Shown piece after piece: positions 1 through 7,191 of a DNA stretch of 8,886 nucleotides. Location: NCBI GenBank assembly GCA_002317575.1, contig DCIH01000107.1, forward strand, positions 3,682 through 12,567, in the 5' to 3' direction. The notes below the pieces were generated by a model that was not told the DNA's origin, did not search any database, and saw nothing but the letters and a program-made list of their open reading frames with translations. How positions within the stretch are numbered: the first letter of the stretch is position 1; each line of letters opens with the position of its first letter. The stretch comes from Verrucomicrobia bacterium UBA1731 (GTDB taxonomy: Bacteria; Verrucomicrobiota; Kiritimatiellia; RFP12; UBA1067). The translations under genes and the position numbers were made by a program.

Positions 1-970
1 TGTAGTACATGATCGCGTTGTGCCCGGCGCGGCGCCACGGATGGATGCATTCGCGAAGCGGGAGCGACTTGTCCGGCACCACGAGGTCTTCGTCGAAATA
101 ATAGATCGCCCCCAGTCCCCCGCATTGGGGACAGGCCCCGAACGGCGAGTTGAAGGAGAAGTTGCGCGGCTTCAGTTCGTCGAAGCTGATGCCGCATTCG
201 GGGCACGCGTTCTTTTCGGAAAACGTGCGCGGCGGCAGATCGACGCCCACGGGTTCGGCGAAGAGAAGTCCCTGTCCGGCCTTGAGCGCGAGTTCCACGG
301 AATCGGTGAGGCGCGTGCGGTCGCACGGGAGCGACAGACGGTCCACCACCACGTCGATCGAATGCGCCTTCTTCTTGTCCAGCTCGGGCAGTTCCTCGAC
401 GGGATGCGTCGTGCCGTCGATGCGGACGCGCGCGAAGCCCTGGCGGCGGATTTCCGCGAGCGTGTCCTCGTGACGGCCCTTCTTCCCCTTCACGACGGGC
501 GCGTAGAGGATGAGGCGCTTCACGTCCGGGAACGTCTTCGGATCGAGGATCGTGTCCACGATCTGTTCGGCGGACTGCCGCCGCACGGGACGGCCGCACT
601 GCGGACAGTGCGCCTCGCCGGCGGCGCCGTAGAGGATGCGCAGGTAGTCGTGGATTTCCGTGACGGTCGCCACGATCGAACGCGGATTACCGCCCGAGGT
701 GCGCTGCTCGATCGCGATCGCGGGCGAGAGGCCCTCGATCTTCTCAACATCCGGCTTTTCCATGCGGTCCAGGAACTGGCGCGCGTAGGCGGAAAGCGAT
801 TCCACGTAGCGGCGCTGGCCTTCGGCGTAGAGCGTGTCGAAGGCGAGGGAACTCTTGCCGCTGCCGGAAAGGCCCGTCACCACGGTAAGCGAATTGCGGG
901 GGATGGTGACGTCCACCCCCCGCAAGTTGTGCATGCGCGCACCCCAGATCTTGATTGCGGACTCTGACAT
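1..970 (-). CDS. uvrA: Excinuclease ABC subunit A, N-terminal part (3' end beyond window)
   Basis: UvrA is the damage-recognition ATPase of nucleotide excision repair; it loads UvrB onto damaged DNA in the cytoplasm. The visible 323 residues read MSESAIKIWGARMHNL onward and match the family closely. A Walker A motif, GLSGSGKSS, lies at about residues 33-41. It is followed by the UvrA signature FDTLYAEGQRRYVESLSAYA at about 44-63 and by CPQCG at about 122-126. A CxxC-x20-CxxC zinc module has cysteines at about 256, 259, 280 and 283, with the FSFNSPFGAC stretch typical of UvrA. The family is about 940 residues, so roughly a third is present and the gene runs off the left edge. The ATG at 970-968 is chosen because it begins right before the conserved ABC core; only a weak GGTGGGA-type Shine-Dalgarno precedes it. 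It starts 33 bases after the TIR-Sel1 gene stops, with no terminator visible between. The family assignment is secure. Confidence 0.97.
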   Translation of the reverse strand, partial: MSESAIKIWGARMHNLRGVDVTIPRNSLTVVTGLSGSGKSSLAFDTLYAEGQRRYVESLSAYARQFLDRMEKPDVEKIEGLSPAIAIEQRTSGGNPRSIVATVTEIHDYLRILYGAAGEAHCPQCGRPVRRQSAEQIVDTILDPKTFPDVKRLILYAPVVKGKKGRHEDTLAEIRRQGFARVRIDGTTHPVEELPELDKKKAHSIDVVVDRLSLPCDRTRLTDSVELALKAGQGLLFAEPVGVDLPPRTFSEKNACPECGISFDELKPRNFSFNSPFGACPQCGGLGAIYYFDEDLVVPDKSLPLRECIHPWRRAGHNAIMYY

Positions 971-1003
971 ATTCCGTCCCACCAAAGAATCATTCCCAAC
1001 TCA

Positions 1004-4000
1004 TCAGGACTTCGACCGTTTCTCCATGCCGCGGATTTTCTTCAAAAGAACCGCCGCCTTCTTGTCGTACCCCCAAAAATCGCCGTGCCGTGCCTCTGCA
1101 AGTTCGAGCCAATATGCAGCCCTGCGGCGGTCTTTTGCACACCCGATTCCAAACGCAAGACATCGCCCGGTGTTGTATAGCCCTCCGGTATCGCCACCGG
1201 ATGCGGACCGCCGGAAGAGTTCAACGGCCGCTGTCGAATTGGTTTCGAAGCCCCAACCCGAATTCTCGAAGCATTCTCCAAGGAGACATTCCGCCTCGCC
1301 CTCGTTTCTCGCAACCGCCTTCTCCAACAACTCAGCCGCCTTGTCCTCGTCTTTGGCAACACCCCGACCTGATGCGTACATCCGCGCCAATCGTCCTGCC
1401 GCCAACCAATCACCGCCCTCGTAGGCGCCAGCGTACAATTCGAACGCCTTTTCGTCCGACCGCTCCACGCACCATCCTCGCGCATAGCAATCCGCAAGAC
1501 CCCGTTGAGCCGACGCCAAACCATTTTGCGCCAGTGGCGTCAACACGCCGACCGCCCGTTTGCACCATTCCCGGGAATCGCCTACACTCCGCTTGCAGCC
1601 CTCGCCAATGGCCAACATCTGGGACAGCCGCAACATGGCTTCCCAGGCATTCTTCTCCGCCGCACGCACAAACCATTCGAACGCTCGTTTCGGGCATGCT
1701 GCCATGCCGTAACCAAACCGACACCAATCACCAACGGAAAGACAAGCATTCGGCTCCCCGCGGTCAGCCGCCCCCCCCTCGCGAAGCATTGAATCGAGAA
1801 ACCGTTTTGCCCAACTTTCCGCCTGTCTCAAATCGCATTTGCGCCCTACGCCGAACCGCCAAAACGAACTCAGACATCCCATTGCATGCACATTGCCACT
1901 CTTAGCCGCTTCTTCATAGAGTTCGGCGGCCCGCCTCAAATCGACGGCGACACCCCAGCCCCAACAATAACAATCGGCCAATGCATCGAGGCTTTTGTCG
2001 TCACCGTCTTCGGCCTGACGGGACAACACGCCGACTCTCGACGCATTAAGCCGACGAACCAGGGCTTGGTCTTCTTCCACGCCCAACCCGTCTCGATAAA
2101 ACTGCGCAAGACTCCACAGGGCGTCAACATCATTTGGATCTTTGTCGAGCAACTCCTCAAGCAATTGGCGCGCTCTCGGAAAATCCCGGCCCAACCGCGT
2201 GCCGCCACAATACCGGACCGCATTGGCGTACAAGCTTGGCAGATGTCCATTCTCGGCCGCTTTTATCGCCCAATTTAGCGCCTCATCGTCATTTTGCACG
2301 ACACCCTCGCCATTGCGGTACATGTTCTCCAAGGACCACATGGCACCACTGCATCCTAACGCGGCGGATTCGTGGAACCACTTTAAGGCCGCATGGAAAT
2401 CCCGTTCGACGCCCAAATACCCGAAGCGATGACAAACGCCGACATTGGCCATCGCCACGGCATCGCCGCCCTTGGCTTTTCGCCTGAAATAATCCAATGC
2501 CAAGCGATTGTCGCCATCTTTCAGTATCTCAGGATGACGTCGCCCCGCATTGTGCAAATGCGAAGGACTTCCGCCCGCCTGTATCGCTTTACGCCAAAAC
2601 TCGGCCGCACGAGCCAAATTCCGATCGACGCCCTGCCCCTGCTGCAGGGCGTCACCCAGCGCTTCAAAGCCATCCGCATCGCATGCGCACACCGTCTCCG
2701 CGGCTTCCCACATTTTGGAAAACCAATGCGACATGGCATCTTCCGACTTCGACACACCCACGCCGTCGCGGTAGAACATGCCCAAATTTCTGCATCCGAC
2801 GACGCTCCCGTTCTGCGCGGAAAACCGATAAAGCCGCGCCGCCATCAGCGGATCTTTCGAACATTCTTCGCCTTTGGCATGCATTTCGGCCAATCGATTG
2901 AACGCACCAAGCAAAATCCATTTACTCTCTTCTGGCGCGATGTTCCAGCAAGCTGCAGCCCTCTCATACAATGCCTTTGCCTCGGCCACATTCTTTTTAT
3001 ACAGCACCCCTCGGAAATGCAACTCGCCTAGGAAAAACAACGCAGCAGCCGATTCCTTTTCTGCGGCGGTTTCATAATGTTTGACGGACTTTTCAACATT
3101 CACATCGCCGCCGAGTCCATTGACCAGCAAATAACCGTACCGCGCCAACGCCTCTGCGTGCCCCTGCCCAGCAGCCCTGCCAAACCATTTTCGGGCGACA
3201 ACATAATCCTGTTCGCATCCTCGCCCTTCCATGCTTTTGACACCAAACAAATACTGGGTCTGGGGGTCCATCTCCCCAATCAACCTTGCCGCCTCGACGC
3301 TGCCGAGCGTTTTGGCCCTTTCGTACAGTTCGGCTGCTTTTTTCAAATCCACGGGCACGCCAAGGCCATTTTCGTACGCCTGGCCGAGCACGCAGATCGA
3401 CTCAACATCGCCTTGATTCACCGCGCGGCGGCAGAAACCGAGCGCCTCGCGGCAATCCGATTCGCTCGGACTCGCGGAAAAGAGACACTCGGCAAGCCGT
3501 CTGAGGGCGACAGGATGGTCATCGGCCGCTGCCTTTCGGTACCACAAAAGAGCCGCGTTTCTGTCGACGGCGACCCCCGCTCCCTGGAAATGCATGTCGC
3601 CAAGCGCAGCACACGCCGCAGGATTGCCGAGCGCGGCCGCCTTTTCAAAATGCGACTTCGCCTTTTTCAAATCGCGCGCGACGCCCAATCCATTCAAATA
3701 CAGGAATCCCAGACGCTCCTCCGCCAAGGGAATGCCTGCGCCAGCTGCTTTTCGGAGCCAACGCGCAGCCTCGGCGTAGTCAGGCTCAACCCCATCACCA
3801 ATCGAATAGGCGGCTCCGACCGCAGCCATCGCCTGGCTATTTCCGTGTCGAGCGGCACGTTCAAACCAACGAAATGCCGCCGCCGCATTCCGGGCGACAC
3901 CAAGCCCCTGCGCATAGATTGATCCGACGCCGTACTCATAATCGACGCTCGCATCGAACTTCCGATCCTGCGCACGAGCAAGAGCCTTGTCGAACCAATC

Positions 4001-4780
4001 GCGCTGGCGCGTGTCGATGCCATCAGCCGTCATCCGCATGACAAACGCCGACGAACAAGGCGTCGCTTGCGCGCACATGTCCAGCACCTGCAGATACTCG
4101 GCGCCAGCTTTCCTGAAATCGCCCTGCGCCTTGTCGCGCTCGGCCCCATCCCACTTTTGATCCAGCTCGTTCAGTTCCGCAAAAGGCAGGAGGCGTGAGA
4201 TCGACTCGTACCTCGCAAGCGCCTCGGATCGCAGAAAGGCGGTGTCATCTCCAATGACATCCAAAAGGTCGAAACATTCTCCACCTTCGACCTGCGCATC
4301 CGTCGCTTTCGTTTCGAACTTCGAAATAGTCGGGCCACTCGTCGCGCCGCCTTTGACCAGGAAGTCCTTCATCAGCCGGTCATAGAAGCCATCGATGTAC
4401 TCCAACACATATTTTGGACCGTTCTTGAAGCGGACGGCGTCGATGTCCGACGGCAACTTTTCAGGGAACGAGAACCCCGGCAACATGACCGCGATGATGT
4501 TTTTGTTGTTGTAGAGCGCCGTGGCAATCTCGAGCCGCAGCCAGTCGTTGTCGCGGTTGCAGCCCTCAAGCGTGCGGTCGAAACATCCCGCGCTCAACAG
4601 CACGACGAAATTCCTGCATTCCGCGACCCGCTTCAGCAGTTCCTCGTTGAAGTTTCCGTTCTTCAGCGTATCCATGTCGAAGCTGACCGTGTAGCCAGCA
4701 TTCACCAATCGATCGTACATCATGCGGGCATCCGCCCCGCCGCCTTGCCTCCGATAAGAAATGAAAACGTCGTATGTCAT
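1004..4780 (-). CDS. TIR domain protein with about 25 Sel1-like repeats
   Basis: This protein of 1258 residues is not matched to a named gene. Residues 1-140 form a TIR domain. It opens with YDVFISYRR (box 1, about 3-11), has SFDMDTLKNGNF (about 33-44) and FVVLLS (58-63), and ends with the helix carrying NDWLRLEIATAL (78-89). Glu84 sits where the catalytic glutamate of NAD+-cleaving TIR domains lies, so the domain is probably enzymatically competent (inferred). Residues about 150-275 form a mostly helical linker. Residues 281-1234 are tandem 36-residue Sel1-like repeats of the form LGxxYxxGxGVxxDxxxAxxWxxKAA. There is no signal peptide or membrane segment, so a cytoplasmic protein is expected. 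Sel1 arrays form superhelical protein-binding scaffolds, suggesting a sensor or partner-docking role. A strong AGGAGG precedes the ATG and overlaps the stop of the upstream RyR-domain gene, so the two are likely translated together. The reading frame is intact. A role in immunity or stress signalling is plausible but unproven. Confidence 0.93.
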   Translation of the reverse strand: MTYDVFISYRRQGGGADARMMYDRLVNAGYTVSFDMDTLKNGNFNEELLKRVAECRNFVVLLSAGCFDRTLEGCNRDNDWLRLEIATALYNNKNIIAVMLPGFSFPEKLPSDIDAVRFKNGPKYVLEYIDGFYDRLMKDFLVKGGATSGPTISKFETKATDAQVEGGECFDLLDVIGDDTAFLRSEALARYESISRLLPFAELNELDQKWDGAERDKAQGDFRKAGAEYLQVLDMCAQATPCSSAFVMRMTADGIDTRQRDWFDKALARAQDRKFDASVDYEYGVGSIYAQGLGVARNAAAAFRWFERAARHGNSQAMAAVGAAYSIGDGVEPDYAEAARWLRKAAGAGIPLAEERLGFLYLNGLGVARDLKKAKSHFEKAAALGNPAACAALGDMHFQGAGVAVDRNAALLWYRKAAADDHPVALRRLAECLFSASPSESDCREALGFCRRAVNQGDVESICVLGQAYENGLGVPVDLKKAAELYERAKTLGSVEAARLIGEMDPQTQYLFGVKSMEGRGCEQDYVVARKWFGRAAGQGHAEALARYGYLLVNGLGGDVNVEKSVKHYETAAEKESAAALFFLGELHFRGVLYKKNVAEAKALYERAAACWNIAPEESKWILLGAFNRLAEMHAKGEECSKDPLMAARLYRFSAQNGSVVGCRNLGMFYRDGVGVSKSEDAMSHWFSKMWEAAETVCACDADGFEALGDALQQGQGVDRNLARAAEFWRKAIQAGGSPSHLHNAGRRHPEILKDGDNRLALDYFRRKAKGGDAVAMANVGVCHRFGYLGVERDFHAALKWFHESAALGCSGAMWSLENMYRNGEGVVQNDDEALNWAIKAAENGHLPSLYANAVRYCGGTRLGRDFPRARQLLEELLDKDPNDVDALWSLAQFYRDGLGVEEDQALVRRLNASRVGVLSRQAEDGDDKSLDALADCYCWGWGVAVDLRRAAELYEEAAKSGNVHAMGCLSSFWRFGVGRKCDLRQAESWAKRFLDSMLREGGAADRGEPNACLSVGDWCRFGYGMAACPKRAFEWFVRAAEKNAWEAMLRLSQMLAIGEGCKRSVGDSREWCKRAVGVLTPLAQNGLASAQRGLADCYARGWCVERSDEKAFELYAGAYEGGDWLAAGRLARMYASGRGVAKDEDKAAELLEKAVARNEGEAECLLGECFENSGWGFETNSTAAVELFRRSASGGDTGGLYNTGRCLAFGIGCAKDRRRAAYWLELAEARHGDFWGYDKKAAVLLKKIRGMEKRSKS
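1079..3940 (-). repeat. Array of about 25 tandem Sel1-like repeats (coding)
   Basis: Residues 281-1234 divide into units of about 36 residues. Clear examples begin YEYGVGSIYAQGLGV, LAEERLGFLYLNGLGV, ESICVLGQAYENGLGV, DVDALWSLAQFYRDGLGV and LAAGRLARMYASGRGV. I count about 25 units by eye. Several are degenerate, such as the unit with CLFSASPSESD near residue 430 and the one with RRHPEILKDGD near residue 750. A few carry insertions of 5-10 residues between helices. The repeats are divergent at the DNA level, so this is an old array and not a recent amplification. Sel1-like repeats are alpha-helical relatives of TPRs that bind proteins. Confidence 0.9.
4361..4780 (-). other. TIR domain region of the TIR-Sel1 protein
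   Basis: This is the part of the gene that codes for residues 1-140. The pattern is an initial beta strand DVFISY, then an acidic and glycine turn near DMDTLKNGN, a hydrophobic strand NFVVLLS, and the W-x-x-x-E helix with Trp80 and Glu84. The strand NIIAVMLPG (94-102) follows and the domain closes by about residue 140 with YVLEYIDGFYDRLMKDFL. This is the bacterial TIR type commonly fused to repeat arrays. Catalytic competence is inferred from Glu84 only; other active-site residues were not aligned. Confidence 0.88.
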
Positions 4781-4790
4781 TTGGGAGACC

Positions 4791-4796
4791 CCTCCT
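4791..4796 (-). promoter_or_regulatory. Shine-Dalgarno of the TIR-Sel1 gene, overlapping the upstream stop codon
   Basis: AGGAGG lies 10 bases before the ATG at 4780. The TAG stop of the RyR-domain gene occupies 4797-4795, so its last two bases are the first two of the Shine-Dalgarno. Ribosomes finishing the first gene would be placed on the start region of the second, which points to translational coupling. Confidence 0.8.
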
Positions 4797-7122
4797 ACCG
4801 ATCAGAACGGTCCATTCTTATTGCGACGCCTTCCAATGCAAGGAACATGGGCATGTAACGGATCGACGCCGAGTCTTTGTTCTTATCAGCGACGCTCAGC
4901 TGTTCATAGGGAATCATGCAATCGTGGTAGCGATAGCCGTCGTCGCGGCGTTCGCCGTTCTGCGGGTCGTTCCGCCGATATCCCATCAAAGCGCGATCCG
5001 CCATCCAGCGGTTGTGCTCCGCTCGCGCCAACATGTCTTGCACGCCCTCGCCCGCCAGGGCCGCCATGAACAGCCGGTCGTTTTGCTCGCACAGTTCCCG
5101 GAATGCGACCGAAGAACCCTCATTGAAATCTTCAACCACTTCGGCATGCAGGCCCAAAGAGCGCAAAATCGTCCCGTAGGAATCCGACACATAAACATTC
5201 GCCCACGCCTTTTCCGGCGGCATGAGAACGAAACGGCGAAAGGCGTACTGCTTGAAAGCCAAAAGAAAAGAATCCTGGCTCCCGATCACTTCTTTCAAAA
5301 ACGAACATCGTGCGTCCGCAGGGATCTCCGACATATCCCCTTTGTCTATGAGCGCATTCCATTTCTGCCTGAACGCGTCAACGGCCGGCACAAGATCGGC
5401 GCACTTTCGCCGCACGGGCGGACGATCAAAGACATCAAGCACCGAGCTGCCGTCCATTTCTTTTGGCCAAAAATAGACCGCGTTGAGATACATGGCGGAG
5501 AAACCCCGCATGCAATGCGCGTTGAATCCGGCCTCCTGCATTCCAAAGGGACGAAGCCAACGGTAACGGATCGGCATCGCCGCATCCGCATGCTTGCCAT
5601 ACATCCAATGCGACTGATAGACGAGTATGCGCGGCGGATGGATGGCGTAGGCCTCTCGTTTCGAAATGCGTTCCCCTTCGGGCTTCCCGGACTGGCTTTC
5701 GTATCCCTGGTACAATATCTCTGGCAATGTCGCGGCCAACTGGATGGCCCGTTCCGTGCGTTTCACGCAAATCGCCACCGTCAACAAGCAATGGGGGTTC
5801 CCTGCTTCCGTCGACAAAAAGTTGCGCACTTCGGGCGATTGCACGAATTCGTTCCTGAACGAAATTTCAACATCGACCAATCCGAACAACTCGGGATGCA
5901 GGGAGCGAAACGCCGTTTCAACTGCAGGATCGCAATCAACAACCGTGATCTTCGTTTTTTCACCTTCAAGATAATGGCAGACGCGAACGGCCTCGTTCAG
6001 CAAAGACGCGCCTTCCGTGTTGAGTCCCACAACGACCAAGTGCACATAATCACCCATTCCCATGCGCCTGAAATCAAGCGGATCCCAGAATCCGGTTTTG
6101 AATGAAACGCCCCACATGGTTCGCGCCCAACTTTCGGCACAGTTGTACGGGCGCACATAAGCACGAATGTCGCTGAGCGTTTTCACCTGCTTTCCGACAA
6201 ACCCCCAGAATGAGAAATCCATACGCTTCATGAGATCGAACAATATCAAGTCGCCCATCTGCACATAGATGGGCAACGGAACCGACTCGGACGACATTTT
6301 GCCGTGCTTTTGGACGAAAGAGCCAGCGGCGTCGGCAAAGGCCATGTTTTTCAAATCACCACGGGAGGCATCGTCGTCATCCCCCATGACGAACACTTTG
6401 CGCGCGTTCTGCAAACAAAGCTTTCGACATGTTTCGTCCAATCTCTGGACATGGGACACGTCCATGTCGCCGAAAGCGTAAACGACACGCTTCGCCGAAT
6501 CCTTTCCGAGAACGGCCCTCAGCGTCTCGCGAATCTTCTCGACATCGCCTGATGTATACAACAAGACCTTTCCGTTTTTTTTCGGCCGACCCGATTTCCT
6601 GTAATGCGGATACCATGCGTCAAGGTGCTGGGCGTCTTTGCTGCCATCCAGCACTTTGCAAATCAAATCGTCCGTCAGCGACGAATAGCCGACAATGACC
6701 GTATGATCGTGCAATGCTGGGACAAGCAGTCCCCGCACGGTCATATCCGAGAACCGCTCCAAAAGCGTGCAAAGAAAAGAGGTCAATACGCCGCCGATGA
6801 ATATCGCCCCCGCCAAGCGAACAAACGCCGAATAGAGGGTATTGACCGGCGCAGACCCCGGGTCCGCGTCAATCGCACCAAGCACGCAAAACACATATTC
6901 GGCGAGCGTCAGCGAATGTCGTCCGTCTCCTTGCTGATAAACCTCCGCTTCAATGCCGACACCAAGCCACCAAAGAGAGACGAAGCACGCCAACGCAACG
7001 GCCGTGACGAGGCCGAGAAAACGCAAATTCCGCTTGAACGAAACATCGCCCAACAGAGCTTCGGCGTTTCGCCGCCATGCCATCAGATTGTCAACCAAAA
7101 CATCAAATCGGCGCGACAGCAT
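4795..7122 (-). CDS. Channel-like membrane protein with two TrkA-N/RCK-type Rossmann domains and a C-terminal RyR domain
   Basis: This protein of 775 residues is not a named gene. Hydrophobic segments at about 35-54 and 98-120 flank a stretch, LTLAEYVFCVLGAIDADPG (71-89), placed like the pore helix and filter of two-helix potassium channels. The TVGYG filter is absent. Residues about 139-300 start with HTVIVGYSSLTDDLI, and about 358-470 contain YVHLVVVGLNTEG followed by KITVVDCDP. Both look like TrkA-N/RCK Rossmann folds; the usual GxGxxG glycines are only partly kept, while Asp396 ends the second strand as in dinucleotide-binding folds. Residues about 500-695 are unassigned. Residues about 700-760, from AEHNRWMADRALMGYR to DCMIPYEQLSVADKNKD, resemble the RyR domain of ryanodine receptors and bacterial conflict proteins. 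I chose the ATG at 7122 over an upstream TTG at 7143 because AAGGGA lies 6 bases before the ATG and nothing comparable precedes the TTG. It is likely a membrane effector or ligand-gated pore acting with the adjacent TIR protein (inferred). Confidence 0.85.
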   Translation of the reverse strand: MLSRRFDVLVDNLMAWRRNAEALLGDVSFKRNLRFLGLVTAVALACFVSLWWLGVGIEAEVYQQGDGRHSLTLAEYVFCVLGAIDADPGSAPVNTLYSAFVRLAGAIFIGGVLTSFLCTLLERFSDMTVRGLLVPALHDHTVIVGYSSLTDDLICKVLDGSKDAQHLDAWYPHYRKSGRPKKNGKVLLYTSGDVEKIRETLRAVLGKDSAKRVVYAFGDMDVSHVQRLDETCRKLCLQNARKVFVMGDDDDASRGDLKNMAFADAAGSFVQKHGKMSSESVPLPIYVQMGDLILFDLMKRMDFSFWGFVGKQVKTLSDIRAYVRPYNCAESWARTMWGVSFKTGFWDPLDFRRMGMGDYVHLVVVGLNTEGASLLNEAVRVCHYLEGEKTKITVVDCDPAVETAFRSLHPELFGLVDVEISFRNEFVQSPEVRNFLSTEAGNPHCLLTVAICVKRTERAIQLAATLPEILYQGYESQSGKPEGERISKREAYAIHPPRILVYQSHWMYGKHADAAMPIRYRWLRPFGMQEAGFNAHCMRGFSAMYLNAVYFWPKEMDGSSVLDVFDRPPVRRKCADLVPAVDAFRQKWNALIDKGDMSEIPADARCSFLKEVIGSQDSFLLAFKQYAFRRFVLMPPEKAWANVYVSDSYGTILRSLGLHAEVVEDFNEGSSVAFRELCEQNDRLFMAALAGEGVQDMLARAEHNRWMADRALMGYRRNDPQNGERRDDGYRYHDCMIPYEQLSVADKNKDSASIRYMPMFLALEGVAIRMDRSDR

Positions 7123-7128
7123 GTGCTT

Positions 7129-7134
7129 TCCCTT
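7129..7134 (-). promoter_or_regulatory. Shine-Dalgarno deciding the start of the RyR-domain gene
   Basis: AAGGGA lies 6 bases before the ATG at 7122. The upstream in-frame TTG at 7143 has no purine-rich site before it, and its own codons would run through this site. This supports the shorter 775-residue protein. Confidence 0.6.
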
Positions 7135-7191
7135 TCGCTCCAACTATGCGTGCAGCACAAACAGCAAACGCCTTCCCACAGTCCATGTTGG

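Noticed and set aside
20..967. Long open frame of 315 codons on the plus strand
   Set aside because: It is antisense to uvrA, whose minus-strand translation matches the UvrA family in every motif; the plus frame has an arginine-rich, featureless translation typical of a GC-rich shadow.
1079..3940. Possible DNA-level tandem repeat or CRISPR-like array suggested by periodic protein repeats
   Set aside because: The units are similar only as protein; the DNA is diverged, without identical repeats or uniform spacers, and is fully explained as Sel1-like coding repeats.
4774..6105. 443-codon open frame on the plus strand
   Set aside because: It is antisense to the RyR-domain gene, shows no recognisable domain and lacks a good ribosome binding site, while the minus frame has clear membrane, Rossmann-like and RyR segments.
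7123..7143. TTG start at 7143 adding seven residues to the RyR-domain protein
   Set aside because: There is no Shine-Dalgarno before the TTG, while AAGGGA lies 6 bases before the ATG at 7122.
7150..7158. Short palindrome GTGC-A-GCAC between the exported-protein gene and the RyR-domain gene
   Set aside because: Four-base arms around one base are expected by chance and cannot form a hairpin; there is no T-run or convincing -35/-10 pair, so neither a terminator nor an operator is claimed.
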